A DNA stretch of 64,000 nt from Brachynemurus nebulosus (Eukaryota; Arthropoda; Insecta; Neuroptera; Myrmeleontidae): positions 20,042,305 through 20,106,304 of the forward strand of contig JAPWDM010000006.1 of NCBI GenBank assembly GCA_035578155.1. The letters are read 5' to 3'. Shown in pieces: positions 52,201-64,000 of the stretch. The notes under the pieces are model-generated. The model made no database searches. It saw nothing but the letters and a program-made list of their open reading frames with translations, and was not told the DNA's origin. Within the stretch, counting starts at the first letter, position 1; each line of letters opens with the position of its first letter. A program made the translations under genes and the position numbers.

Positions 52201-54503
52201 CCCAAAATTTAAAACTAAAGGAAATATATGGTTTTCATTTTTTAAATCATTTATTATTAAAAAATTATTGAATGTTATAAGTTAAATTATATAACAGACA
52301 TAATGATTATTACTGTTTCTTAAAATATTACCTCGAACATCCATTAAAGTTTCGGTAATTCTTTCAGTGACAACTTCGTTCGATGCTATTAATGCTTGTT
52401 ACAATTTTTGTAGTACCAAACTACAATTTTATGAAACTTATTATTTGATAAATTAAGGATACATTTAAATGGATATATGTAGAAAAATTTGTAATTCTTG
52501 TATTTGAAAGGCAAATCAAAAAAAAGAGTACTATAACAGAGAAATTTGTAGAAAACTTTGGTTAGAGGTTGCGTAAGCATTAAATGTTCCTTCATTCATA
52601 CGAAAATATTGAAAAAAACTTGTTTTTGTCTATTTTCAAATGTGGAAATAATTTCCTAAATTCACCACCAATAGATCTTCTATTGTATAATTCATAAACC
52701 CAAAAGTTTCGATTCGCATTTTTTATCAAATAATAATTTATTAATTATATTATTATCGGAAAACAAATAATCTCTTAACAGATTCATTTTTGAAATAAAT
52801 TTACGTAAGTATACGCTAACAGTGTAACCACTTTATCTGAAGACAATAGTTTCACGACTACATCAGACAAATTAAGTCGTCCGTACCCGCTTCCAATGTG
52901 ACCTTAGCCTTATTCTATATAAACTGGTTACCGCTAAAAACTAATTTTTATAAACGTAAATTCGCTATGTTATGCAGGATGCTGCGACAGGGGTATTTTT
53001 GTATTGTACTTATGTAAAATGATATTAATTGTAAAATGTTTATTATGACACATGATATTATGAAAAAAGATAAATATCGATTAACCTCGAAACATTTAAA
53101 AAAATTTTACTTATATAAATTATGTTAAAACCAATGCAGTGGCAATCTCAAAGAATTCTATGTATTTGAGTACATACATATATGTATATATTTATGTATA
53201 TGTATGTATAAATTTAATACATACATATAGATCAGTGCTACAAATTAAGTAAAACTCTCATTAATAGAATTAATAGAAACACGTGACTGACAGATAAATA
53301 GACATTTTAAGCTGAATAAAGATTAAATTTTTTCTGTTAAATTAAGTCACAAGTGCGTGAATGACATTAAAAAAATTCGTCAAGTGTCCTCGGAGTAATA
53401 AAATTTCTTACTTTTATTTAAAGCTAGCCTTTAATTCGTTACTAATATAATTAATTGAATCCTTTACTTTCTATGTGAATTGAAAAAAATCAATAATAGT
53501 TTTTAAAAGACCGACACTGATTATTTAAAAATGGTGGTGTGAGTAGGCCACCTAAAGCGATGACGACATGACGAATTTATAAGGATTTGCGTGACACTCA
53601 CGCAAGTGCAATGCTCAAGTGGGTTAACAGTAAGGTTGTTGTTGCAACGAATATTCCCCCTCGTATTCGTAACTTTTTCAACACTCTTTTGCAATTTTTA
53701 TTACGAATGTTTTTAGCGTTTTATTTTACAAATATTTTCATCCCAATTCTTAGATGGTTACTAATTACTTAATTTACAGACTCGATTTTGTAAAAAGATT
53801 TAGGAAATCTTATTCGTACTCGCTTTGGAGTTCGCATCTTTTCGCAAAGCTACAAAACTGAATTGAAAACCTAAAAGAACAATAAACTCGAAAACTCATT
53901 AAAATCTCATTAAATTCTTTATTACGAAAATTTATAGATTTTTTAAGGCACGTGTTATAGTGTAACCTTAAGCGATTAACGAAATTTTCATTATATTAAT
54001 GACATTGGTAATAAATAAATCCCCCCGTCGTATCAGCAGTATCAGCACACCGCAAGGTATTGATTTTCAATTGTTATACAAACCTGAAACCACCAATAAA
54101 CAATTGTACGATTCAGACACTGAGATATTGCAAAAAAAAAAAAATAAATAAATAAAAACACAATATATCTATATATAGATATAACTATTATATAAATTTC
54201 CTTATTCAAATCTGTACTAAACAGATGATTTAAAAATTCGTTGCAACAAACATATTAAGTAGAAAATCCAAGAATTTTTCCTTCAATATTCTTACTGTTT
54301 GAAGTATTTTAAAAGGGCTTAAAAAGCCTGCTCACAGCAGACTGGTCAACTTAATATAACTCCAATACCATCATTGTTAATGGCGGCTTGATTACATGTT
54401 TGTCGATACCGAAAATTTTCGATAGCAAATATCTCGTAAACATAACCATATAAAATCTATGAGAAATGCAACTATTCTAATAAAAAATAAGAATTCTCTA
54501 GTA
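52201..54503. other. Gene-free AT-rich stretch with a hAT family A scrap
   Basis: About 52940-53010 (AAATTCGCTATGTTATGCAG, then GATGCTGCGACAGGGGTATT) matches the interior of the elements at 6741 and 56165. The remainder shows no gene; small hairpins and homopolymers only. Confidence 0.55.
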
Positions 54504-55500
54504 GGGTTGACCGGGGTAATTGTGAATGGATTTTCATGAATTGAGATAAAAGCGTTGTTTTAAGTATTTTTTATTTTATATATCACATTATGGTTGATTT
54601 ATTTTTAATTCTACATTATTCAGGATGCACCACATAAATTTTGAGAAAATTCCTATGAAAAACAAAAATTTTATAAGCCATTCACATTTCCCCGGTTCGG
54701 TTTTACAAATCTTATGAATTTTGGGCTAAAAGTGAATGCCATCACAAAAATTATTTCGAATGGATTACAAGAGAAGTGAGGTACATCAGAGTAAAGCCCA
54801 ACTCAAATTCTTCACATTTACCCCACTTTCAAATTTTTCATCGTACTTTAGCGGTCACAATTTCTCTTTGTTTAATGCAATATGCATACCTCAAATTTGT
54901 ACAAAAAATCAAGGTTACATAAAAATAACAAAAATTGTAGGAACAAATTTATTCCAAGCACACAAAACATATCGCTTTTACACAATTTTTTTTTTTTTTT
55001 TGTATTGTTTGTACAACGGAAACTTGTACAATAATGTCACCACTATCTTCATCAACATTTTCAACTCCGAAAAGGATACTACTGAAATTTTTGACCGAAT
55101 GGGGGTATTTGTGAATGACGTTCACAATTACCCCACAATTTTGAAATCATGGGGTAATTGTGAATTGGTAATAAATTGTCCAATTTCTTTAGCAGTTAAT
55201 AAGGAATCCTGTCAGGGTTTAGCCCACTTCTTTAGAAGTACTTTTAACCATTTCTTACCTTTTAAAAAAATAAAATGTATTTAAAAAAAAATTTTTTTTG
55301 GATGATTGGTCGAAGTATACATAAAATTTTGCAAGGGTTTTTTCAAAATAAAAGAAAAGATACTAACACTTGGAGAATTGTTATCAAATTTTAATAGCAT
55401 ATTAAGAAAGGACAGAAAAACATACTAAGAGTTGATTTTTAACAATATTAATGCTATTTTAGAAATTATAGGCCCCGTTCACAATTACCCCGGTCAACCC
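54504..55500. mobile_element. Pogo-like TA-flanked element (997 bp)
   Basis: Perfect TIRs of 22 bp or more starting GGGTTGACCGGGGTAATTGT, with TA at 54502-54503 and 55501-55502. Short versions of the inner TIR (GGGGTAATTGTGAA, TTCACA(A/T)TTACCCC) recur inside at about 54685, 54815, 55100-55165. A 182-aa ORF (54736-55284) has no recognisable motif and probably is not a gene. Confidence 0.88.
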
Positions 55501-55502
55501 TA

Positions 55503-56156
55503 TAGATGCAAACTAATTTCGGCAGCATAGACTTAAAATCGAAATTAATTGTTTCCTGGTCAAAGAGCAGATTCTCAGTCAAAACTTGTTCATATATTTT
55601 GGTACTAATGTATAAAAAATTATTATATTATGTATGAATTTAACGTCATAGCTTATGTACATTTCGTGCTATTGGAGTTTGCAAATTTTGTTCTACCTTG
55701 TGTCTACTAATAATTTTGCTTACTATATAATTTTCTTTTTAACAATAGGAACCATTATGATGCCTTTTTAATAACTATGACTATTTCGTGCAAACTCCAG
55801 TGCCATGCGTTGTATCCGTTTAACAAATAGTTAACAATGTAGTTAAATTTAAAAAAAAATTAATTTCGTAGTGAATGTATAAATATGTTGATAAGAAAAT
55901 TATTTATCATTTTGACCTTAATTCTGACACTTATTAAACTTTTTTTGACATATTTAAATTTCTACACACTATTTAAAAAGTATTTGTTTATAAAATTGTA
56001 ATAAATATGAAAATATTAACATTGAATTAAAATATTAAAATTTCTTTCATAAAATCTGACTTTTTAAAAACTCAGTCCTGATAATGGATTCTTTTGGAAT
56101 TCAAACTGAATAAAGAAACATAATTATTTGAGTTCTCTTAACTTAAAGTTTGATTC
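55503..56156. other. Gene-free stretch
   Basis: A weak inverted pair GCTATTGGAGTTTGCA / TGCAAACTCCAGTGCC (about 55668 and 55789) could be an old MITE. Nothing else is seen. Confidence 0.4.
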
Positions 56157-56164
56157 CTCTAAAC

Positions 56165-56928
56165 CAGGGGTCAGCAACCTTTTTTGGATGGCGGGCCACT
56201 TTTAAAAAAAATAATTTTTAGCGGGCCGCACACTCAAATATTTTTCAATGTAGTATGTGGCTTAAGTAAGTTTTTTAAACGAATTTTCGAATCGAAAATT
56301 TAGCTATAAGAGTCACTGTCTTGATGCTGCTTGAGCTCAGAACTATGATAGAAATAATTTATTTTGAAGTCTCTAGAAGCCATGACATTCACTAAAATTT
56401 ATATAACTCTCGAACAAAAAATCCCCTTTTTACGAAATTTGGTAAAAATGTTGGAAATCCAAAAAGTCAGACACGTCCGATGCCCGGAATGGATTTTTAG
56501 GTATTTTTGCCTAAACAATTTTTGTGGAAAAAGAGAGTTTTGCCCCAATTTCCTCAAGTTTTTGCCACATTTTCTTACACCGTTGGAAAGAGGAGTAAAT
56601 AATTACATTAAAAGAGTTTTTGAAAAATAATTCTATGTCAAGTAGTTTTCGAGAAAAACTAATTTTTGTAAACGGAAATTCGCTATATTAGGTAGGATAC
56701 TGCGACAAGGGTATTTTCTTTTTTTAACACAACTTAATATAAATATTATTAAAAATCAACATGAGGAAAAATTTTTAGTAACAGTTTTATTTAGCTGTTA
56801 TAAAACATCGGAAAAAGTATACCTAAAGTATGCTCAACTCTGCATAGGCAGAGCAAATTGTTCGAAAAGTTATATTGCTTGGCGGGCCGCATGAAAGCTT
56901 GCAAGAGGCCGCAGGTTGCCGACCCCTG
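56165..56928 (-). mobile_element. hAT family A element, inverted copy (764 bp)
   Basis: Ends CAGGGGTCAGCAACCTTTTT and GGTTGCCGACCCCTG, perfect TSD CTCTAAAC (56157-56164 and 56929-56936). Over its length it matches the reverse complement of 6741-7522, and the shared interior shows the two are copies of one family. No transposase. Confidence 0.94.
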
Positions 56929-56936
56929 CTCTAAAC

Positions 56937-57544
56937 AGAAAATTATCTGAATATTTTGGTTGCTGTTATACAAATAAAATCAAGACCCAACTTCTCACTT
57001 GTTATGCAGTTAATCTTAGTTCAATATGAGGAAAGAAACCTCATTCTTACGAAAATATATTACTGCAGTATTTCTTATTTAGCCTAAATATCCAAAAATA
57101 GTGGTAGGATTAGAACCTATAATTTCTCGCATTGTAAAGTGACCTCTACACGTTCAATCCGTTCAATAATATTGCTGAAAAATTGAGGTACAATATTATG
57201 GATCGTCTGTCGAATATATTAAAGGGTTGTACAATATATTGTGCTGATCAAAAACAGTTTGAAATACAATTGTGCAGTGAGTGAATATTGTAACGTCTGT
57301 AGGCTCTGTCAATATTATTGCACAATACCACTTTATTTTCGTTTGAACTATTAATTTGTAAAAACACATTTCTATAGCTTCACAGCATCTTTAACATTTA
57401 GAAATAAACAATAATTCCTATATTCAATTTAATGTACAATTTTTTTTTTATTTTTACTAATTATAAACTGTCTGGAGAAAACCTCAATAAATTGAGCGCA
57501 TAGGGGGCTACTTAATCCATGATAATACTAACTGGAATACATTT
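56937..57544. other. Gene-free stretch
   Basis: Nothing recognised. Confidence 0.5.
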
Positions 57545-57552
57545 TGTTTCGA

Positions 57553-58410
57553 CAGGCCCGGATCTAAGGGGGGGGGGGCAAACCGGGGCCCCTGCCCTGG
57601 GCGTCAGTTTCAGGGGGCGCCAAAATCATATTAGGTCGGTCTATATCATATGGTCTAAAAAAAGTTGATCGCTCGACCATTCTAGAAAAAAATAATATTC
57701 TTCCAGTTGTTTCATATATTATATATGAAGTATTGAGAATAATTCTTAAAAAAAATTATCTTGAACCGTTTAAGCGTGGTAGCCATTTTTGTTTTTCAAT
57801 GTGCGCTGATTTTTGTGTTTGCAGCCATTTATGCCAATGCACATATTTCATAAACCGTTCATTCTAAAAGGTTGAAATAAAAACCATTTTAAAGGTAATA
57901 AATGTCTCTTTATTTTAAGTGATGTCCACATTTAGTCTATTTTCGTCCCTTCTATAACAAAACTTTACCTAAAGTTGGATATCAAATTCACTTTTTGAAC
58001 ATATTTTTTTCTTCTAGAAGGAATGAAACCATTATGAAACAAATACACACTATTTCAATTGTGAAGCTTGTATCCTTTAATTTTTACAAACTTTCGAAAA
58101 CTGACATTTTTCCAAATTTTGAAATTTTGCGCCCCTGTATCTCTGATGTCGCTGGCGATAAAAATTTGAAACTTGCACAACTTGTAGTGCTTTCGGAGTA
58201 GATTTATTAAAATAAAAAATCAACTTGTACCTATATTGATCCTTTACAAAATCCTCAATTTTTATCATTGCCGCAACGGGAAAAATAGGAGTTTTGTAAA
58301 GGACTTGTATACTTATGAATTTTTTGACAATTTATGTCAAACGTTTGAGAAGGGGGGGCGTCATTTTCAAGTTTCTGCCCCGCTTCTAAAAAATCGTAGA
58401 TCCGGGGCTG
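57553..58410. mobile_element. hAT-type element (858 bp)
   Basis: Ends CAGGCCCGGATCTAAGGG and (reverse complement of right) CAGCCCCGGATCTACGAT; TSD TGTTTCGA is perfect (57545-57552 and 58411-58418). GGGGGCG motifs flank both ends. No transposase was recognised; the internal ORFs are not credible. Confidence 0.93.
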
Positions 58411-58418
58411 TGTTTCGA

Positions 58419-61030
58419 CGATGACTACCACATTTTATTAAAATGGTTATTAACATCGTTAGCGTCACGTTATTATATATAAACAAAAAATATTTATTTT
58501 TTATAATTATCTGCAAAAACTTTTGTGTACTCTCGTGACGATAATTTAAAAAGTGTATTTTTAAATTGATAAGATTTTTTCAAATATTTGATACCACACA
58601 CGTATTTTAAGAAAATCATTTTTAGGTCGTGATTTATCCATTTTTAAATATTGAAATAATATTTAAATTTATAAATAATTAATTATTTTGTCTAATTTCG
58701 CCGTTTATAAATAACTACAAAAAAAAAAAACTTGAAATTTTTTTTTTCATAGAATAATAGTAAAATATGCTTTTCTCGAAACAGCGTTTTTAAAATTGGC
58801 GGGAACTCTTACTCAAAAACTATTCGACTGATTTTTTTGAAATATATACCAAATATACTCTGTATTATTACCTTCTATGTGAACCAAACTTTAAGTTCCA
58901 AAAAAATAATTTTTTTAATGCAAAAATAAACAAAAATTTTATAAAAATGTCAATTTTTTTAAAAACTCATACAAATTTATTAGTTTTTTACTTTTTTTTG
59001 AAATATTTTTAGTTTACCAATACTCTACATAATACGTATGTTAACTACCTATACAGAAAAACTTTTTAAAATTTTTTTAGATAATAATTGCGGCTGTTAG
59101 AGTGCCCATGGTTCGGGAACTTGTCGAGTGACACGTTCGAATAAAAGGCTTCTGCAGCCACCATTTTTATATATATTGAAACAAAAAAAATACTATGTTA
59201 GATTTTTTCAAAAGTATATGTATATTGAATATTTCCCTGTTAAAAAAATTCCCGAAATTATCTTTATTTTCGCTTGTCTGAAGATATTTCCCCCTTAACG
59301 TAGTTGCTTCGAGATAGTCAGGTATAAAAGTATATCTCAGCGAAAAAATTTTCTTTTATCAAAAATTAGATAATGTATTAATACTCTTCAGTTATTATAT
59401 TTGTAAACCACTTGTTTTTTTGAATTTCCGCGCGCTTATGTTGTAGCAATATAAAAGGCATTGTTGAAAAAGCGTTGTAAAAACGTTGTGAAATGATGTT
59501 TATAAATTATATTTAAAAAACGGCGTAGTGAATAATTTTTATTTCTTATTAAATATGGTTTGTAACTTTGTATTTTATAATATATTGAATTTTTATCAAA
59601 TTCCTTGGACGCGTTTTCATTTTATTCAAAAAAAAAATAGAGTTTTCCCATAAAACCCCGTGTTAAAATTACAAAATTTTGAAATCGTTTTTCTCAAAAC
59701 TGGGGTAGTTAATTTTAATCGGAATAGGCTCGTATTATTGGTATTGAATTAAATAAATATCTAGAGAAGTTTCGTTAAAATCCTTTGAAAAAATCGTTTT
59801 ATCGACCAACTACCTTAACAGCGAAATTACACCAACTAGATAATTATAATTTAATATAACTATTATTTCAATATTCAAGATGCAATTTCACAAAATGAAT
59901 CTTTTAAGAGTGTATTATTTATTTTTAAATTAAATTTTAATTTTCTTTTTAAATTTGTTTAAATTACTTTTTCAACATTGAAGAGTGTATGTAACACATA
60001 TTTTTAATACTTGGCCTAAATCCTAGGTACCTATCTATATTAATTTGTACTCTTTTAAGGCTTCCAATATTTACGTCAAGTTTTAAATAAAAATCGACAT
60101 TTTAAAAGGTCATGATCTTCCCGTGTAAGAGGTTATCGACTATCGTATTTAATGACAAGAATAGAAAATTATGACGAAATTTTCTTATCATCAAATGTCG
60201 CCTGATTAATATTTTTCATTGTAATTTTTTACAATTTCGTTATAGTACTACCTATATTAAAAGAAAAGATAATAATTACTAAACATCTAATCTTATGTAG
60301 TATGTACCTATGTTAATTTAAATTTTTTGATAGTATACCTACTTTAAGCCTGGAATTACTGAAACAGATTACGCGACAACTGGTTTTGAACAGACAAAAA
60401 AAATTAGTTTTACGAGAATATGAGTGAAATTGTGATTGACCTAGAAAAAAGACTGAATCATATTTGTTTGTAAGCAAATTGCGTAAGGAGCACATCGCGC
60501 GTTGGCTGTCTCTACCTCGTATATCAAAAGCTACATGTTTTAGGACACACAAAAGACATATTAAATACCTTAAATACTGTATTTACATATATACTTATCT
60601 ACATATATTTATATATATGGGTAGCCAACATCAAAGGGTGTAATTAGCATAAATCTTAAGCTCATAGTGATGAAAACACGGATTTAAAATATGTTTTTTT
60701 TTTGTGTCCAAAAATTGGGAGTTTTCAGATACGAGGTTGAGACAGAGTACGCGCGACATGTCTTATAAAGTTATAATACCATAATAATGAAATTTCCAGT
60801 TTTTTTGCTACATACTACATTGTTTGGATGAATGAAGTTATGTTAGGCGCCTGAGTCGGTATACACGTGGAGGATTATGTAATCAAAATACAGATAAATA
60901 AGAAGATACTGAGACTGACTAACCTTGTATTCTATTCTATAATATGTGGACTGTTTAACACCTTGACGGTCATTAACGTCATAAGACGTCAACTGAAATC
61001 ATAATAACTCACACACCAAGTTGCATGACG
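58419..61030. other. Gene-free AT-rich stretch
   Basis: Around 58800 the phrase CTCAAAAACTATTCGACTGA resembles the 1228/4281 repeat family. No gene is supported. Confidence 0.45.
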
Positions 61031-61036
61031 TTAAGA

Positions 61037-61377
61037 CCAGGCGCACATTGAGCTACGTCACGCAGTAAACGCCGGGCAGGGCAGGGCAGGGCGGAAAAGT
61101 ACGAGAAATAAACTTTGTGGCCAGGCGCACATTGAGACACAGCCAGTGATGGCATTTGTAACATAATTATAGTACGCTTGACATAATTATCAATGAAACA
61201 TTTGAAAGAATTTTTTTAGTTTTCTTGCTCCTTTAATTGAATTTTTGGCCTGTTTCATAATTTTTCAAGAAATATTACGAAATACTCCAATTTGGCGAGC
61301 CTGATCACATAACTTAAAAACAAAAATGCCAACACTGGACACAGCTAACGCAAGTAGGGCAACGCAGTTTCTGTGTC
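61037..61377. repeat. Direct repeat of CCAGGCGCACATTGAG with (GGGCA)n
   Basis: The 16-mer occurs at 61037 and 61131. Between them lies a CGCAGTAAACGCCGGGCAGG and (GGGCA)n run. It looks like two copies of one transposon end. Confidence 0.6.
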
Positions 61378-61682
61378 ACTCGTGAATGTGACACAGAAAC
61401 TGCGCGATGCTGCACGACATTGTAACACGTTCTCGAGCTTTAGTTGGTTTTATTTCACCGAAATGAAAACAATTGAAGAAATTGAAGAAAAATAGTGCTG
61501 TTCTGTTCAAGAGTTGTAGAACGAGATAGCACCAATTTAAAAGCAGAGTAGAGCAGAACAGCACTATTTTTCTTCAATTTATTCAGTTGTTTTCATTTCG
61601 GTGAAATAAAACCAACTAAAACTCGAGAACGTGTTACAATGTCGCGCAGGATCGCGCAGTTTCTGTGTCACATTCACGAGTG
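61378..61682. repeat. Fold-back element, arms about 135 bp
   Basis: Arms 61378-61513 and 61547-61682 pair closely, beginning CACTCGTGAATGTGACACAG and running through TAACACGTTCTCGAG and TTATTTCACCGAAATGAAAA. A few mismatches separate them. Spacer about 33 bp. A GCAGAGCAG motif (GTGCTGTTCTG) lies at the inner ends and recurs at 63125-63150. Confidence 0.88.
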
Positions 61683-62004
61683 CCACGTCGGTCTCGTGCG
61701 ACGTAGTGCTGCTCTGCCGTGTCACACTAATCTCACGTATCTCAGAAATGATAGTTTTGAGAAAACTTGATTTGAATAAAATATCGTATTATCTTAATTC
61801 GCTCAAATATTATTAAATATCTAAGATAATTGATTTTTATTATGCGTTATTGATTTAATGTTGCAGTATTGATTTAATAACGTATAAATATACTATTTGA
61901 AAATATAAGAAATAAGAAATGTGATATAGGTAATCAAAATAAAAATTTAAAAATACAATAGATTAATTATTATATTATTATTAACAAATTAATTAATTTT
62001 ATTG

Positions 62005-62007
<3 letters not shown>

Positions 62008-62086
<79 letters not shown>
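62008..62086. repeat. (TA)n microsatellite
   Basis: About 39 uninterrupted TA units. Confidence 0.97.
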
Positions 62087-62087
<1 letters not shown>

Positions 62088-62145
62088 TAGGTATTGAGTA
62101 GAATCCTTTAAACGTTGTTACGCGAAATTGCTGTATCTAAAGATA

Positions 62146-63103
62146 GGGGAAGGTCGCCCAAAGAGGGTACCCCTCTTAAAGCGGGTAAGCGCTTGTATAT
62201 CGTTGTATCGAATGTTTTTGTCAGGTCGTGTGTATACCGAGATTAACCGAATATCAACCAATATCAATCAGTTGCACTTGAACGCTAGTGTCGTTTAATG
62301 TCCTAGTTACGCTTCATCAAATTTTTTTGTTGGTTTTGTTAAAAATTTTGACGATAAATATTCTGTGACTAGTCACAAACCTTTTTATTTGTAATCTTTT
62401 TGGTATTACCATATTATGTTATCATCATTTGACTTTTAATGTAGAAAGAGGTAGACATGTATCGGCGTTCATTTTGAAATTATTCTAAGTTAACAAAATT
62501 AAGTCTTTTTGGGCAAAGCGGGTATGGGCAAAGCGGGTAGACAAAATAGAAGCATCTTAATGGAAAAAACTGTTGGAAGGGGAAAAAAATAAAAAATCTT
62601 CTTTTTACGACGGAATGAAGGAAAAAGTTTAAAAAAAATATTTCTGCCTTGTTTGTGGTGACTTTAATGTGGAACCACCTGAAGTAATATACTGCAATAT
62701 GGAGGTTGTAAAGAAAGTTACAGTTAATTGTAATAAATTTATTATTTTTGTCTTTTTTTATTTTATTTTTTTTACTTAATTATTATTATTTTGAGTTCTA
62801 TATGATTAAGAAAGTTTATATTAAAAAATAATAACAGTATTTAAATACATAGTGTACTTACCCGCTTTGCCCAAAGGGGGTTACCCGCTTTGGGATACCT
62901 ATACGGGCAAAGCGGGTTTTTGCAGAGGTTTTGTATTTTCTTTATTAAAAATAAATATCGCATAAACAATTATTAAGCGAAGTTTCATTTTAAAGTTCGA
63001 TAACTGTTCTATCTGATAATATAAAAAAGATCTGCTTATCGAGGTCAAAAGTCACTTTTTTGGGCGTTTAATCTTAGCTTACCCGCTTTGGGCGACCTTC
63101 CCC
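62146..63103 (+). mobile_element. Pogo-like TA-flanked element with transposase remnant (958 bp)
   Basis: TIRs GGGGAAGGTCGCCCAAAG are perfect; TA at 62144-62145 and 63104-63105. ACCCGCTTTG(G/C)CC / GGGCAAAGCGGG recur at least five times inside. At 62642 a plus-strand frame reads FCLVCGDFNVEPPEVIYCN, resembling the C-terminal cysteine-rich tail of pogo/jerky-type transposases. The DDE domain is missing. Confidence 0.88.
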
Positions 63104-63186
63104 TACATGACATTCGTGTGACACGGCAGTGCTCTGCTCTGCTCTGCCTTTCAATTCGCGCTGTCCCGTTCTCCAACACTAGTCAC

Positions 63187-63315
63187 CAGTGTTGTCAGAT
63201 TGGGCTAGTTATATTTTTGATTGGTGGTAAAATTTTACTGTTGGCGGCAAGTAGCCGTTTCGGCTATTTTTAATTTTCCCATGTAGCCGTTTGGGCTATT
63301 TTTAATTTTCCCATT
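63187..63315. mobile_element. hAT-like left end with a 32-bp tandem repeat
   Basis: CAGTGTTGTCAGATTGGG is close to the TIR of the 49509 element. Two 32-bp units starting GTAGCCGTTT(C/G)GGCTAT follow at 63251 and 63283. The right end is outside the window or lost. Sequence 63316-64000 is AT-rich with nothing recognised. Confidence 0.65.
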
Positions 63316-64000
63316 TTAAGCTTCCGATGTTAATGGCTCTTGCCCGCATCCATGCTCATATGAGTGCATTTAAACTTTGTTGTAGCACTTATGCTCCCTC
63401 ATAGTTCATGTTACAACTATTTAACAGTGATATTTACCAAAATAATAAGACTGATGATGATGATTCTAGTTTTTCTGGAATCGATTAATTTAATAGAACT
63501 AACAGTTGATTAATTTTATTGAAATAAGTTTAATTTTCAGAAAGATTAAGTTTCAAAACTTTATGGTTGTTATAGTTGCCATTTCAGTGATAAAAACAAA
63601 AAAACAGTCAAATTACATTTATGAAAAATTGTAAGTTAAAATGTAACTATTTAAAAGCCATTAATCGTAGGATAAATATTGATTATTTATTTAGACTTTT
63701 TGTGATTACTTTTATGATTGTTATAAATCATAAAAAATTTTAAATTTAAAAATAACATTGTTAAATTTGATTAATAGTAAAATTTGTGTTTAATGTGTAA
63801 GGATTAAAAAAAAATTGCCATCGTATTTTATGGTATTTAAACATTGATGTTGATAAATATGTACATGTATTTATTATATCTATTATATGTATTTATTATA
63901 AAGTTGACATATTTTTAAATAGTTTGCATTGCCTGTTTATTAAATTTAATTAATAAAAAATACATTTTTTTTTAAACAATCATTATTAATATAAACTTTT

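Noticed and set aside
54736..55284. 182-aa ORF, the longest in the window
   Set aside because: Lies within the pogo-like element, has low-complexity and no motif, and spans internal TIR-like repeats; no support as a gene.
63088..63273. 61-aa ORF reading MGDLPLHDIRV
   Set aside because: Starts in the right end of the pogo-like element and runs into a hAT end.

Overview
Organism. This is AT-rich eukaryotic nuclear DNA, almost certainly from an insect. A hemipteran is my guess, based on the style of the repeats rather than on any diagnostic marker. Genes have introns (one of only 74 nt), GT-AG splice sites and AATAAA-type poly(A) signals. No bacterial, viral or organellar gene organisation is visible. 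About 95% of the window is non-coding, and a large share of that is transposon remnants.

Genes. I can support three protein genes, all on the minus strand. (1) The 5' part of a serotonin transporter (SERT/SLC6A4 type): coding exons at 16669-16872, 16003-16228 and 12284-12418 encode the N-terminus, TM1, TM2 and the start of the following loop. The remaining exons must lie beyond the left edge, so positions 1-12283 are intron. (2) A complete four-exon MAD2L2/REV7 gene (38923-39744, 202 aa, HORMA domain). (3) A complete two-exon GAR1 gene (42506-43400, 218 aa, H/ACA snoRNP protein with two RGG domains). The three genes are not an operon and have no evident joint function.

Mobile elements. Most of the rest is a graveyard of DNA transposons, many with exact boundaries because terminal inverted repeats (TIRs) and target-site duplications (TSDs) survive. 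hAT-type elements with 8-bp TSDs lie at 6741-7522, 7940-8436, 11393-12183, 25032-25262, 36332-37818, 45506-45724, 49509-50344, 56165-56928 and 57553-58410. A PIF/Harbinger element (TTA TSD) lies at 47318-49484. A piggyBac-type element (TTAA TSD, CCCTAGA ends) at 26949-27873 is nested inside a TA-flanked element. TA-flanked mariner- or pogo-like elements lie at 9101-9432, 15087-15614, 34759-34963, 40963-41091, 43869-44218, 45871-46487, 54504-55500 and 62146-63103. There are also a broken non-LTR reverse transcriptase (about 2340-2705), a Helitron-like tail (about 1228-1539) and an LTR-like pair of direct repeats (3917-5115).

Most unusual structures. A 240-bp inverted repeat that is perfect by eye sits inside the Harbinger element. 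Two paired inverted MITEs (9.1 and 37.0 kb) have outer ends that differ between loci but match within each locus. A 350-bp fold-back lies 18 nt from the splice donor of SERT exon 1. A TIR element at 22.7 kb lies between two 200-bp direct repeats. I found no CRISPR array, rRNA, tRNA or any gene cluster that would form a new system. All coordinates and matches were read by eye.
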